Part shown: positions 1-14,900 of the stretch, piece by piece
Layout of the letters: every line of letters begins with the position of its first letter
How positions within the stretch are numbered: position 1 is the stretch's first letter
Assembly: GCF_020882245.1 (NCBI RefSeq)
Contig: NC_083598.1
Coordinates: 44,491,858-44,555,857 of the forward strand
Origin: Rhopalosiphum padi
Taxonomy: Eukaryota; Arthropoda; Insecta; Hemiptera; Aphididae
DNA length: 64,000 nucleotides
Direction of reading: 5' to 3'
The notes under the pieces: generated by a model
Told to the model about the DNA's origin: nothing
Databases searched by the model: none
What the model saw: the letters and a program-made list of their open reading frames with translations, nothing else
Translations under genes and position numbers: made by a program

Positions 1-1108
1 AATATTATACTGCAGAATCAATATTATTCAGTTTGAATAAATCGCACAAACGACAGTTGTCTCAACAACAATGTCAATATTATGTCTCGTGCCTTGGAAA
101 TAAAACAATATCAATATGCCTAATATAATAACAATATAAGTCTAATATGCTTCCGCTGAATGACGTTTATTATTATTTATTTGTCCGCCCTCGTTCGTAT
201 ATAATATCTACTACGCGCGTTATACGATACCTATGGACAATTGCATGTAAAGGGGCGGTAGTGTATACTGTCGAGTAATCAGTCACGTCAGAGGTTATCA
301 ACGATGGGTCACGTGGGTGACTGTGACGCGGGGGGTGTCAAAGAGCACGGTGATTGCAGGTTGGACAGAATATAATTAATGATTGATCTGAGAAATGTAT
401 TCCCGACACGAAAAGCAACTATAAAATAAATATCTGCAAAGAACAATAAAACGTCATACACCGACATGTTCCATTTATATATAATATTATATATATATAT
501 ATATATATAGTATATATGACGCAGATACATACGTATCCGTTGTATATATATATATTGAGTAAAATTATATTTTTCTTTTAAACGTTGAGATTGTTTTCAA
601 AAATTGTAACTTCATAAAGACAACAGACTTACAGAATAAACGTACGCAGGTATCTTAAAATACTTTTAAAAGTTTTATCAAAATTCCATGATTTCCATGT
701 AACATTTACTAAGAAATATTGAATAAATTACGACATTATATGTATACATAATATATATTCAACTAGAATCTGTTATATGCGACTATTTCAGTTATTGTAC
801 ATGACATATTATTATATGAAAAAAATTTGAAAAGATAATAATAATATTAGTTTAACAAATAACCAACCATGCTTTGCAACTTTGCAAAAAAAAAAAATGT
901 AGGTAAACAATGCATTTTATTTTCATTTTATTTTATCTAAGCATATAATTATATGAATAATATACGTATGTATAGATGTTTTTTCAATAACCTTTTTTTT
1001 TTTTTTTTGAATAACAAAGAATTTTTAAATCCTCGGGTTTTTCATAAATATTTTTTTCCGTGCTCTACAGATTAATAATCTTCGATTTAATAATAATATG
1101 TATTATTA

Positions 1109-1139
<31 letters not shown>

Positions 1140-4100
1140 CATGTTATGTATACAGTTAACGACGTCAGATACAATATTTATACTGTATGTTTATTGTTGA
1201 TATATATTATGAAATGGTAAACTGTACAAAAATAATATTATAAAGTTTTATGATATTGTCTCTCTCTCTGTCGGTTGTATATCCCAAACGATATTATTCG
1301 CGTAGGAAAAAAATGCTGAACAATTTTCCAGTATTATTAGAAACTCTTTTGTTTTCCTATACTATCGCGTATTATTATATGTAGATACAATGATAATACG
1401 TATATTAAAACAATACACCGCGATGACTAACTACTAAGATTAGGACATTTTTATCTTTGACTTGTTATGCCAAAATTACTGAACGATCAAAAATCACTTC
1501 AAAACGACTTAAAGCTAACCTAATCATTATTATTTTAATAGGAACCAAAAAATAAGGCTGCAGTGATCAGGATAGTGCCAACTCTGTATAGCAAAATTTT
1601 TGTAAGGATATTTTTAAAAGGTAAACGTACTCTTAAATTAATATAAATCCTATATTATGTTTACTTTGATCTACTAATGATAATATCCTTTGTCTTTACA
1701 CGTTTTATTTAAAACAGCGTTGTACCAACCCATTTCAATTATTTTTTATTTATTAGTACAACCATATTTTGACCAGTTTACTATAGTATTTGTGAATGCG
1801 ATTGCTCAGCAAAATATGAAAAAAAAATCGTTTCGTGGAACTATATACGTAAAAGCACAGTTACAGTGCAATTTTAACTGTAACCATTTCTTTTGCACAA
1901 TAATTAGGTTTTATATTATAGTCACTATTATATTAACATAGTTGGTAATTATTATTCTTTAAGTGAAGTTCTCTGTATTGAAACAATATTTTATAAAAGA
2001 GAATAGCAAGATGCGTTTCATGTACATAATATTTTGGAGGATATCCGGAGTAAATATCGTTTGTTGGCAATTTACGCCAAATCAGTCTTTCCGATCTGAC
2101 GGATTCAGAGACATACGCGCTTGCGCTCCCGTTAATTATTATCGAATGAACCGAACGTAATAAACTAATAATAGTAGTTAGTAGCAGTAATAATAATAAT
2201 AATAACCATTATCATCGTCGTTTCGTGTATAAATTGCCGTCATTGTTCGTCCGTAGAACAGATGCTGTCATAACATTATATTATAGTTTGATGAGTATAG
2301 TGTGTATATTATATATTACACCATTATGTTTTCATCCGGATAACTGTCATACGTCGTCACTCGTCGTTGGTCTAAAATAATAATTTCTACTCCGATCGGA
2401 TAATATAATATCATTGGTTTATGTAAGTATAATAATAAAATATAATATGAGTGTTATTTAGGTGATTCCATTAATATATAAGTGACTTTTTTACGCACGT
2501 CCTATTTCTATTCGATTGCTTATATTCAATTTTTAAGCGGAGTATTTTAGGTCTTTTTAATTGTTTATAATATTATATTATGCGATTTGTCTTAGTATTT
2601 TGGTGTAGGTACTTCAACTTCAGTCGATCTAGTCGCACTGTTTGTGTCTTGAAGTGGTGGTTGATAGGAATGAGCATCAGTGGCTGTTTACTTCAGTAGT
2701 GAAGTGCTTGTAGTTTATATTCACGACTGTTGTGGACTACGTCAAAATATTAAGTTTATTATAATGTTATATTGTTTGGGGGCGTTTAAAATCTATGGAC
2801 GAAAAACAAAGATTTTCGTGGTATTTATTGTATCCGCATAACTTTTCACTCAAATGTAAAATGCTCGTAAAAAATGGAATATTCATTCAGCACCATAACT
2901 CATCTAAATGTACAATGTTTAAACATTCAAATATTCTGGACGAAATAATAATAAAAAGAATTGTCAATTTATTATTAAAATATAAATATATCTACACAAA
3001 ATACAATTAATATGATATTAATAATAAGGGCTGATAGGTAATCGTAAAAATATTATATATAAAAAAAAAATTGTTCTAAAAAAATAAACCGAGATAAACA
3101 TGAATGTAATTATGTATTAATAGATTATCTGTATAATCATAAGCGTTATATAATATCATACGTTCTGATCTATTAGTTTATTACACCTAATGCTTTCCTA
3201 AAATCATTATTATTATTCTCTATAAAGTAATAACACCTTGCAAATTCTATATACGGTTTTCGACTACATACAAATGTATTCAATTCGTGTTTGACAGATA
3301 TTTTAATTATTATAAAAAATAATAAAGCATATAGTTACTTCTATATTTACAATATATACGTGAAACACATATTGAAGTTATGCCATTGTCACGAATGTTA
3401 TAAATACTGTGCGAGTTTTATCTTCTTTTATTTCACCGATTCTTTGTCACATTTTTGCTGTTCCCCAAAAAATTATAATGAAGTGCTCCATTGTTGTAAA
3501 CCGTTAATGTTTTTCGACCGAGCAATTTGTAAAAAATATCGTGACCTGCGGGTCTTCCGCCGCCCGTTATCCACCGACGACTGTCATATTATTTCGTTTT
3601 TCGTGGGAAAACTGTGTGTGATAAAAACCAGCCTATCTGATGCTCCGAAAAATCTATAATCGGTGTAATAATAATAATTGCACTCCGAATTCAATAAAAA
3701 TATAAGGGTTGAGAACAATGTATACTGCAATGACGTGTCGATAAAAAGTAGTTGTCTGTAAAAAGGAATTTCCTTCTATTTTTTCACCCCCATCCAACCC
3801 CATTACTATATCATATTATTATACGAATACTGATGACAATATAGTATATATGGTATTGTTATTCATGTTCTACGCGTAGACGCTGTCTCAACCAATGGCG
3901 TTTTTTGTGCACAGTAAAAAACTATAATAGAATGGTCGTGAAGAAATCAAAGAAATACGAAAACAAATTTGCACAAAGTACCGAGTAGTTTATGGTACAA
4001 AATTATATTATGATAATGTGACGAAATGTATATACGAAATTGCTGTAAGCGTTCATTATAATATTGTCACCGTGTTTGTTATTTCTCATTGTTAACGTGT

Positions 4101-5610
4101 TAAAATCCTAAATCGACACGAAATGATCTGACAAAGGGATTGTTTGACAATCATTTTTTATTAATTTATTATTTTTATATAATATAAATATAATGATATA
4201 ACATAATATGTACAATGTATATAATATAATATATATGTACTACTCACTATTCTTTGTTACGATAAGTACTAGAAAAATACACATTTGCGTTTGTTATATT
4301 CAGTACAGATAGTTACAATCTATATCAAATATATTTCATCGAAAATTAAATAGAATTATAAAACCAGATACCAATAACTATTGTTATGGATTTTTATTTT
4401 CACCTATAGTCAAATCAATATTGTTATTTTACCTACATCATGGATAGAAAAATTATTGATTTTCAGTTAAATGTTTAGGTTATATTATTATAGTCATTTA
4501 TTTGAAAAATGTATATTCTTTTAAGTATCTTTTTCGTATTTGTTAACATTAAGTATTACTGTAATTTTATACAAAGACAAAGTTTTTTTTTCAAACTTTA
4601 ACTCTACATTTTTATTTTTGTTCACTGTCATTTTCATTTTTTTTTAAACTAGCTTACATAGCAAAAAAGAACATAACAAAGAATACTTGTCTAACGTGTT
4701 TAGAATTTAAAATAGACATGAAACGTTTTAAAAAGGTATTTATTCGTTTATATTTTTGAAAAATTATACTCCGCAAGTAAAAATATATCCCATTTTGATT
4801 TTACGATTATGTGGTTTTCACTTTAACTTTTTATATTTTGCACATGCTCATGATTTATTTCCTTCGTGTGTTTTTCATGTATACCTATTTATATATTTAT
4901 ATTATATATACATATATATCACACTTATTTCGTGTTTTTTTGTTTATAAATATTTTATTTTTTAAATTCTGTGACCCCATATTATTGCAATAAGTTATTG
5001 TCTTTACGAATGACGTTTATTCTCCATATTCGGTAGACAACATTTCATCGAATAAAATACATGTAATGTGTACACGATTGTGACAGGTGATTAAATAGCT
5101 AGTGTAATATAATATAGCTTCTATATAACATCGGCTAGATACTTAATGTTTATTGGATATAACAAGCGGGGAACACTGGAAGCTACACGTGTGTGAGATA
5201 TTCAGTTAAGCTGTGATCGTCTGATAAACATACACAAAAAAAAAATAACAATATTAACAATAATACGAATACGATATTAAATCTAATGAAAAATCATAAT
5301 ATGTATAGTGTTAAAAATAAGTATAACAAACTATTGCAAACACGGAAAAAAACATCAAACAAGTTAAGAAGAAATTAAATGCATGAGGATATAAAATATT
5401 TTACTGCTTATTCATATGTATAATATATTTATTATTAAATTGAGTAGATGTACTTGGGAGAATTTTATAATAAAATCAAAAATCCTCAAATAATTTACTT
5501 TTATTCAAGTATACACGTTACTAAGAATAATAAAATTTAACAGTGAAAATACTATATCTTGACATGACTTACGACTTACGAGCATCGTGCGAGAAGTCTA
5601 TAAAAGAAAA
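1..5610. other. A+T-rich noncoding region
   Basis: Short frames only, none with recognisable domains, codon structure or splice context. Holds AT microsatellites (484-509, 1110-1136), poly-A and poly-T tracts (about 889, 999) and a short TAATAA array near 2190. Confidence 0.6.
484..509. repeat. (TA)n microsatellite
   Basis: Alternating AT/TA run, followed by a second short TATATATATATA run at about 543-553. Similar AT arrays occur near 6673, 8811, 22438, 24877 and 61357. Confidence 0.9.
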
Positions 5611-5697
5611 ATGCACTCGTGGATATCGTTCATTCTATGTCTCTCGTTGATGGTAATTGGTGGCAACGTCGTTGCTGAGATACGTATTTTCTTGAAT
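5611..5697 (+). CDS. Possible first exon of a small secreted protein
   Basis: The ATG at 5611 opens MHSWISFILCLSLMVIGGNV then VAE, a convincing signal-peptide shape (short polar start, hydrophobic core, small residues before a cleavage site). The frame continues to a stop at about 5740, and possible donors lie at the ATAC/GTATTT and AAAA/GTAAAA junctions (about 5683-5703). A TTTTTTTCTATTAAG acceptor near 5804 would follow. The phase-consistent join gives only about 16 further residues. A TATAAAAG at 5598 is too close to the ATG to be its own promoter. I do not recognise the protein; it could be chance. Confidence 0.2.
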
Positions 5698-5829
5698 AAA
5701 AGTAAAAACAAAAAATATTTTGTGGATTTTCGGGTTTTATGATTTTAATATAATAACATACATTATATGTTTGTGAATTTTATTGATTTTTTTTTCTATT
5801 AAGTTTTGACGATGGAATCGACATGGCAT

Positions 5830-8800
5830 ACTTTGGAGGAAAAACAATAACAATAAATTTTAAGTGGTACACCCGTCTGGAGATGAATTAAACGCATTTC
5901 CTACTCGAGTGTCGTTCTATATTATAACGAAAGTTAATAACAAACGTATTAAATTACCAGCGAAATATTTTATTATTATATGTAATTTTATGGACAACAT
6001 GAGTAGAATAATTATTAACTTTGCGAACTATGCGTGTGGAGTGACACTATACAATACTATTATATTATAGTCTGCACGTTTTTTTGTAATAAATAATAAT
6101 TATAATTTATTTTATATTATATTATTGTGTTGTCTGTGAGTATTTCCGTTTCGCAACATAAATGTATTCTAGTACTACAATCGTATATATCATACATCTT
6201 AGTCTAATAAACGAGGTTTATAGTCTTATTAGTAATAAGCTATTGCTATTATAATAATGATTACCCGCAAAGTCCGTTGTACATTGACGCCGACGTAAAA
6301 CCATTCAAATATCGTAAAACTCGAAATACCACCCTTCCCAGTCCTACTGTACCGCCCTAGCAACATCACCATTCGTGACCCACTACTCCCACTGCAAACG
6401 GGATCGTAATATTTTGTGTTTATATGTATATAGGTACTACTGGTTTTGATATTTTAATCGCGAAATATTGGTGCACAGATAATTTACGACGAATATCTTT
6501 CGATAAATACTATATACGTATATGTATCTAAAATCAAATATCAATACACACCACACGGTTTTATGGTGTAAACGGTAAATTATAGGTTTCTTGCAGACAT
6601 TTTGTCGTTGTTGTTCACGCGATTTAGTCCGTAAAAAATAAAGTATATAAAAAAAAATGCCCTATTTATATGTATATATATATATATATATACATTCGTA
6701 AATAACATACGTTGTCCGCTATACATTTTATAGTTTGCGTATCCGAACTATGTTATTTCACTACAATTAAGTGATTATTTTAAATAATTAATAATTCAAT
6801 AATTAAATTTTATAATCAAATATCGTCAAACTTTCTCGATACTCCTTTTATTTAGATATCTTTTTTTTTAATTATGAGTTAATAATAGGCATTACAATAT
6901 TATAGCGTTTAATATTTTTCATTATCCGTTTTAGCCATTTTTTTAAGGAATTCAACGTTTTTTTAGCCTTGAAATTATGTTTTCAATAATAATGTTGAGT
7001 ACTTACAATGATGAAAGTAAAAATTTAGTGTATTTGGCAGCAGCTGTATGTTATAGACTAAATAATATCTGTATATAGCAACAAAAGAAACTAACTAAAT
7101 TAAGTTTAATAATAATAGGTGATTTTTAAAATGCATTAAAGTAATGTGTTTACGTAAAAATAATAATTTTATGGATTTTTTTTATCCCTTTGATATTTAT
7201 TTTAGTACTTAGGATAATAAGTATAAAGTCTATATAGGTTCAGATAAATAGTTACTTTTAAATCTACAAACAATATTCTTTAAACATTATGTATTTTATG
7301 TTTGAAATTAAAAAAATAACGTCTATAAAATATAGTTTAGTATAATTTATATTTACAGTCTATATATAACTATAAATATTGAAATTAAATCTAACGAGAA
7401 AAAAATGTGGGTATTTATTACATAATCTGGTATTTTCTATAATAAAAAAAAATATTTATTTGGTATCCAATTGTATTACGATGAAAAATTTACATATCTT
7501 AAGTCTATTTATGTTTTTTTACTAAGTCTTGATAAGGATGACAAACAATTGGTTTAAAAATTTCATTTATGCAAATTGTATGTAATTTGATAAAAAATAT
7601 GCCAACAAACCATAATTAAATTTAATGGATTGTACCATAAATGGAAAGTTCTTGACTTGTATTATTTCCAACTTACAAAATATATGATATCGATTATCGA
7701 ATAATACCCATTTCCTTCTGAAACGATTTAATCACTCTCACTGCAGTATAATCAAACTTTGTATACAATTTTAAACCCAATCGATAAATCAATCGACATA
7801 GCTATACTGCCTATACTAACCAATAACTATAATCAAATTTTTAATTTAACGGGTTTTTTATGTAACAACTGTCAACTGATGTTCGTGTTAATAATATGTT
7901 CGTGTTAATAATACAAATTACTATCCATACAGTATTATCGGATAAAATATAATATGTGTAAATTGTAACGTCCTGTTAATTATAGCCGGCCAACTCTAAG
8001 GCTTGTGTTTATGCCCATCACGGGTAGACTGATCAGGTGTTTTTGATTATTCTGTTTACACAATGCAATGATCTGTTGAGATGAGTAAAATATTTATTAT
8101 GAAATCGTATAAAGAGTGATGTTTTTTTGTGTTTTACGTGATGGTTGGTTTTTAAGAAAGTTTCTTTACATTCCCATAACAAGACCGATAAGTGTAATTT
8201 TAACGCTTAAAACATAATGCATAGGATCATTGGAATTTCGGGTGACGAAAGCATTATTTATTAGTTGCGGACATGAATTGCATTTTACCATTTACATATA
8301 CGGTTAACTAGTGCGTAAGTGCGTGTAATCCTTGTAGTTTTCGTGACGTAAATACGTCGATGACCGCTCTGTATGTATAAAGTTTAGACCGAGGAAATAT
8401 AAATGATCACTATACCCGACGTTAACCGGTGCTAATTCTATGTACGTAAATATCCACCATCCTGGAATATCCTTAAGAAAATATGAAAAACATAACCGTA
8501 TATGTAAAAATAAAATAAAATATTTTTACCTAAATAAAAAGCGTAGTAAATGTAAATAAATAAACGGAAAACAATACTATCTACTTCGCGGAAATCGTAA
8601 ACTGACCGAGTATATAGCGTTTGTAGTTTTTACTATTATGTAATATATAAACAATACATAGGAACGCGTTCGCAGAATTAACTGTCAAACACATTTTTAG
8701 CCAAAAAAATATAATAATGACATGGTGTTCATTTATTTCGATTGACCCCCCGGGTGTAGTATATAATATACGGCCCGAATAATGTACCACACGAGCCGGA

Positions 8801-9319
8801 CAATCGTATATATATATATATATATATAATAAGTGTGTACGGTTTTTCCAAAAAATTTGGTTCTCATAGCAACCGTGGGATGGGCGGTGTCTGTGCGAGT
8901 TCCCTCTATAGCGTACGTGTTGCATTTTTTATGCATTTGAATTCCACGAACGACCGCGGAGATTGATAAAAAAATAAATAAACCTACACTCGTTTATATA
9001 TATCGTATATTATATTGTTATAATGGAATTGCTATGCGGGCGAGCATTGTACCGAGTAGGCATGGTTTCATGGTAAAATATTAAAAAAAAAAAATCATTC
9101 AGATCCACTCAATTAAGTTTCAACAATTGTTTTGAAAGTATATTAAGCCTTTGAGTGTCCGACCGTAAATATTTTGTTTTTTTTTTTATGGTTAATTTAG
9201 TAGCATATTATACGTATATATAAATACGAAAAATAAAAATCAATCAATCGAATAAGTTATAACAAAGTGCTCTCCGATGAAACTATATGATTCGTTCTAT
9301 ATTATTTCCTTATTTCCAG
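5830..9319. other. A+T-rich noncoding region
   Basis: Nothing with gene-like structure seen apart from the 17-bp duplication at 7879 and AT arrays near 6673 and 8811. The - strand frames around 8581-8936 overlap an AT array and look like chance. Confidence 0.55.
7879..7912. repeat. 17-bp unit duplicated in tandem
   Basis: ATGTTCGTGTTAATAAT occurs twice in direct succession with no mismatch, indicating a recent slippage or duplication event. Confidence 0.9.
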
Positions 9320-9389
9320 CAGCCATGATTCCAAAGTCAAACTTGCACTCGAACGATACTCAAACTTTTCCATCAGTTCGGTCAATAAG
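9320..9389 (+). other. Candidate 70-nt exon bounded by strong splice sites
   Basis: TTCCTTATTTCCAG ends at 9319 and AAG/GTAAGT follows at 9390. The block between is less A+T rich than its surroundings and open in the frame of an ATG at 9325, giving MIPKSNLHSNDTQTFPSVRS and one or two more residues. The acceptor is of the tandem CAGCAG kind, so a 67-nt version is possible. It may be a leader exon of the LRR gene: joined to 27148 its reading frame ends at TAA 27170-27172, a 29-codon uORF. Alternatively it is an exon of another gene whose remaining exons are outside the window or unseen. Confidence 0.4.
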
Positions 9390-11390
9390 GTAAGTCATTC
9401 GGTAACCTCTCCCTGATAAACGAGTTTTCCTTTTATTCGAGAATTGTCCTAAAGAATATACGAAAAATGTATAGTGTATCCATAGTGGATAAAACCACTG
9501 CAAGATTCGCCACTACAGAATAATGGTCGTAATAATAGCACATCATTTGGGACGAAGTTGCAAACATACAGAAGACCTGTGTGGTATTATACGCGTATGT
9601 GATAAGTATCATGACTTTGTTTAATTTATTTTCCTAGTGTGTTTGTGTGTATGTAGTCGACCGCGAATATATGTTCACTTCCGTTGACGAATTCTAAATA
9701 CGCTCTTTATAACATGTCACGTGGACCTGCGAAAGCACTTAGCATTTCCTGTTCACAACTTTGTATCGCCCGTCGAGATTTTTAACGATCGGCATTCTTA
9801 ACAAAGTTATGCACATAAAACTCGCGAACAGACATAACTACGTCGCGCGACGTACAAAAAACGTCACATAATTTTCTCACTGTTTTGTAAACTATATAAA
9901 TCGTTTGCGACATCCCTGTACTGAATCATCGGTCGATTGGCTCTTTGACCTACTTTAACTACCGTTTTCTGGATTGTATACATATTTCTAACATCTTATT
10001 GACTCTTGCGTTGACATTTGACTTTTAATCTATCCATTTAAATTTCTTCGAAATCATCATTACATAGATGTTTTTATTAAATTTAAATCCATCGTATTTT
10101 ACTTAATTAATTAAAGTTGTTTGTTCTTAAATGCAATTTTCTTGTTTTTTTTTTACTACAGCTATAATATGTTTTATTAGTTCATATTAAATTCTGAAAA
10201 TTATGACTATTGTTCGATATACGGTGTGCATGTTACAGTGCTCCAACGCACATCAGGTATTTATGAGTCAAATGTTTGAATGTAGAAAGTTTTAGGGTGA
10301 GAAGTTCCCTGGCCACTTGTAGAATGTTCCTTTGACTTGCTTAAGCAGTATGTATAGTATTATTATTTCACAGTTAATATACAAAAGCCTTATGAAAATG
10401 CGACAGTTGGTCGATATTTATTATTTATATCTACACGCAGTCAACTAAAATGCTGAGTGTAAGGATTTTGTAACTATCAGTATGTTGCATAATAACGAAT
10501 AATGCTTTTTAAAAAATTGAAAATTTCGCCAAATAATAATTTTACTTAATTATTATTAGTAATTCAAGTTTATTTCAATAATAAAATAAAAAATATGAAA
10601 ACCTTTAAAATGCTTTAATTCTTGAGAAGTGAAATGAAATGCAATACAAATCAAATTATGATTGTATAAAAAGTATGCTATATTCGTTTGTATTATACTG
10701 AATATAACATACAGAAGGGTAGGTAAGTGGGTACCGGTCTGCTGTATATTAGGTATCGAGTGTATAACTATTATAATTAAATTTGAATTCAATGATATAT
10801 CATTGTATTCGAAAAACTATTTTGAGCAGAATCAGTCCATCGGCGTATATCACCAAGTGATATATTTATTTTATTTAATTATTATAATTATTAGTTATTT
10901 ATTTCAATATTAGTATTATAATAGTAAGCTGATAATATATTTTTTAATGACATTTATTATATTATAAATATTTAATTATAATAATAATATACATTTATAC
11001 CACATTAGTTTTTTTTTATAACACACAATTTAATAACATATTTCTATAAATACCGTGAATCAGTAAAAAAAGATTCATATAGTACCTATAAATAGATAAT
11101 TTTAAAATAAATCGAAAATGTTATTGCATATAAATATATCATACATACAATTTTAAGTTCCCACAAATAATTTTTTTTAAATATAATAAAATAACTTACA
11201 TATTATTATCATTATTTATCGTTTAAATAACTTATTTCGTCCAAATTAGAACTTAAATTATCCTTAAACATAATTTTCTTTTTACATTTTATGGTTTCAG
11301 TATAAACAACTTAAAAAGAATCTCGTATTAAATTTAAAAACTTAGATCCAAAAGTTTTTATGGATTCTTAATAATTATAATATAGTTTAC

Positions 11391-11985
11391 AATTGTGACG
11401 AATTTCGTCAAAATTTTAACTTTAAGTACATTAAAGAAAAAATTGTACCTATGTATTTTTATTTTTTATACAGATCTTGATAACTTTTGTGGGATCTTGT
11501 ATTAAATTTTCAAGAATTTTTACTCAACGTATAACTTTTTATGATCATTTATAGAATAAAAATTAAAAATATTTTGAATTTCTTTGCCTATAAATTGCTC
11601 AAAAATAGTTAAAATATTATGATGTTAATTACCACACTTATAATTTATAAATTGTATCAGACATAGAAAAGAATAATATAAAAACTTGATAAAAATTTCA
11701 AGTACCTATGGTTTTTGTTTTTGAATTACATCAAATGACATCATTTTCTTAATTTTTTGTTTTCCCTATTATAAAAATAAGTACTGGGAATCCTTTAAGT
11801 TTAACCTCTTCGAAATATTCGAAATACAAACTAGATACAATTTTATATCCAAAACCACTCCCTTTTTTTTTAAATCTAAGTATTGTATCGACAACTTATT
11901 GTGTACTCAACCATCACGGAAAAAAAAACTCATCATTGTAAAATCAATACATTCATCGCTCTAGTCAGAATCTAAAATAAAAGTT
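11391..11985 (+). repeat. Dispersed repeat family, copy A
   Basis: This copy contains three blocks that recur elsewhere in the window: GACGAATTTCGTCAAAATTT (about 11398), AAATTTCAAGTACCTATGGT (about 11694) and CATCATTGTAAAATCAATAC then ATTCATCGCTC (about 11930-11962). The block order suggests one long, noncoding interspersed element of several hundred bases. I recognise it as the kind of repeat abundant in aphid genomes but cannot name its family. Confidence 0.5.
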
Positions 11986-14900
11986 ATTATAAATTATTTT
12001 TATAATAACAGTTAAGCGCCTATTATAGTCAGTAAAATATTTAATAATATGAATGTATTTATATAAATTAGTTTAAAATAAAGAAGAAAAATTCAGTGTC
12101 AAGTAAATAGGCATCTAATATTATTTTAATATTATTAATTTCTAAACCTTATTTAATACATTATAATAATATTATGTCATTTGCTACATACGAGTAATAT
12201 ACATAATATATATTATATATATTTATTATTTATATATATAATATGTTATCAAAAACGACAATATTGAATAATAATATTAAATGTTTAAATAATAATTATA
12301 TAAATAAGTATTATAATTTATTTTTATTCAAATATTTACTATAAAAGTAAATGAAATTCGTTTTAAAGTCTTTATATTATGTACTTAAGATTTTAAAAAA
12401 AATATTAAAAATGTTTTCGAATAAAATCTACAGGAAACGATTTTTCAAATTATTACACAATATCCAATTTTTTATTTAAAATAAATTCGAATAGAATATA
12501 TGAATTATTTATTATATTTTTTCCTCAAACCGGAACAGACTATATAACCATATATAGTTCCAACTTCCAAATCATATATGGTTTAATTATGTATAATTTG
12601 ACGAAAAGTAATAAATTTAATAGTAATGGTATTTTGAATTTTATATACTTGTATGTCTGCTCATATGGGTCCCAAAATATGCAAATCGCAATATATATTT
12701 TTTGTTTGTTTTTAGCTCTGTCTGACGTAATCTTAATTTATTATCAAATATAATATAACGAACGGAACATAAAAATATAAGATTGAATAAAAACGATTTT
12801 AATCGCATCGAAATTTCAAGGATCATCGTATGATAGTATACCATGCGTAAGTAGGTACTCTCGTATTATATTTCATTAACATTAGGTAGTCTTGGACGTT
12901 TGATTGATTTTTATCGTCAGACGATATTATGTGCGTTGGACGCAATTTAGTATGTAAAACAGGCATTTTGACCGTACAACCAACTTACGATGAACGCATC
13001 AGTGGGCAATATGTACATTATTGTTATTAGTTTACAGTCGATTAGGCGATACGCGTATACATAGGTGATGATGGGAGGGGTGGCTTACGAGGGCTTATCC
13101 TCTTAAATGGTCCTTAAGCGCATTGATTAAAAAAAATATACATATATTTTAAGGTTTGAAGGGTAATTATTATTTTGTAACATGTAATATTGGAAAGGCT
13201 TCTTGTTATTTGTAATTAATTATAAATTTGATTATATTTATGAAGTCAATAGTTTTTATCTCCGACATCTCTCGTCTCGGAAATAGAAACATTTTATTTC
13301 ATTAAAGATTAATTATTAAAAATTAAATTATGTTTCGTGCTGTTATATTTTATGTTTGATTACTATCATCCGTAGCTTATATGCAATATTATGTATTTTT
13401 ATTTATTGTAAAAGATCTAATAGTAATTTTAATAATGATTAAAGAAATACAAATATTAATTTCTTAAAGCGGTAGTTTAGTGAATTTGTTTAATATTTAA
13501 AGTATTCTTCGGAAAATTATTGATCTTCTTAATATTAAACTAAATCGCCATCTATTCATGCATATAATATACATGTGTAAGTATAATAGTTCATAAGTCG
13601 TAACACTGGTTAAGCCTATGACTGTTTAGCATTGCTGTGATTTTTTGTGGGTGAAAGACTACATTTTGTAGATCCGTCACAATGGTTTCCCATACAAAAA
13701 AAAAATGGTTGTACGACAGTTCCATTATACCGGTAAAGCACAATTTATATTTTTGGAAATACGATTCCGTTCAATTTTTAAAAAATAATAGGCTGTCGAG
13801 ATGACTTTAAACAGAACGCAATTGCATACGATTTTCTGTACAATGATTACATTTTTATTATACCTACCTACCTATCAATTATTTATCAATTTGTTTGATA
13901 TTCCTAAAAAATAACTTTTTCAAAAAAAAAATTATTATTAAAATTAACTTAATATTTAAGTTAAAAAGTTAATATTTTAGAATTAAATAAATGATTTTAC
14001 CATTTAAAAATTGATACTTTGGTACTTATTACAAAATATATTTTATTATATTTTGGTGAATCATAAGATGACATGCGTTATAAATCATTAATTGTTTGAT
14101 CTAAACGTCGTGTGTTAAGACCATTTGATTGAAACATCCTTGAGATTCTCATCTTATTTTTGTGTAGGTCTTTCCTTGTGTTTTCTTCATAACTGATAAT
14201 GCCAAACAAATAGAAGGGTGTGTACTATGTAGTTGAACGTTAAATGTTCTATGAAATCTTTTCGATTTATCTGTTGTATTTGAAAAAATACCCGACTATA
14301 TAGGTAACATTTTAAACGAATACAATGGCGATAATGGAGATATAATATCTTTATTATAACTTATTATATATACTATATACTAAATACTTATCTGATTTAT
14401 AATGATTTTATGGCCGTTGTGTGTTACTAATGCTACTGTTATAGCTACGTATATATGTGTGTCAAGTAATAAATATAGTGTATATAAAATATACCGAATA
14501 AAGTACATTAAAAACGAAACTCAATACGTCTTAATCTAAGTCGTAATAATATCTTTGAGAAAAAAAAAGATTACAAGTTTTGTCAACTTAAATATATTTG
14601 ATGAATTATAGTATTTATACATTGTCAAACGGCCCATCGCTATTATACTAAGTCAAATACTTAACCTTATGGAAATCTGGCAGCATTGTACGAAAATCTT
14701 AAGTAAAAACTTTCGGAATCGTGTGCCTTAAAACGTGCACGATTTCGTTCGCTGTTAAATGATACACGGAATCGTTTTGTACCCCAACGTTATACGTGTA
14801 TTGTAGGATGTCGTTCATATTTCTAGAGTACAGAATAAACCAGTAACAGATTGGATCGAAAAATACATTAAACTGAATAACGATAGCATAGTATCACGAT

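Noticed and set aside
3291..3659. 122-codon open frame with many cysteines
   Set aside because: It has no ATG at its 5' end, no signal peptide, no splice context and no domain pattern; the residue use (Y, I, F, C, K) follows base composition.
5598..5605. TATAAAAG as promoter for the secreted-peptide candidate
   Set aside because: It lies only a few bases before the ATG at 5611, so transcription would start beyond that ATG.
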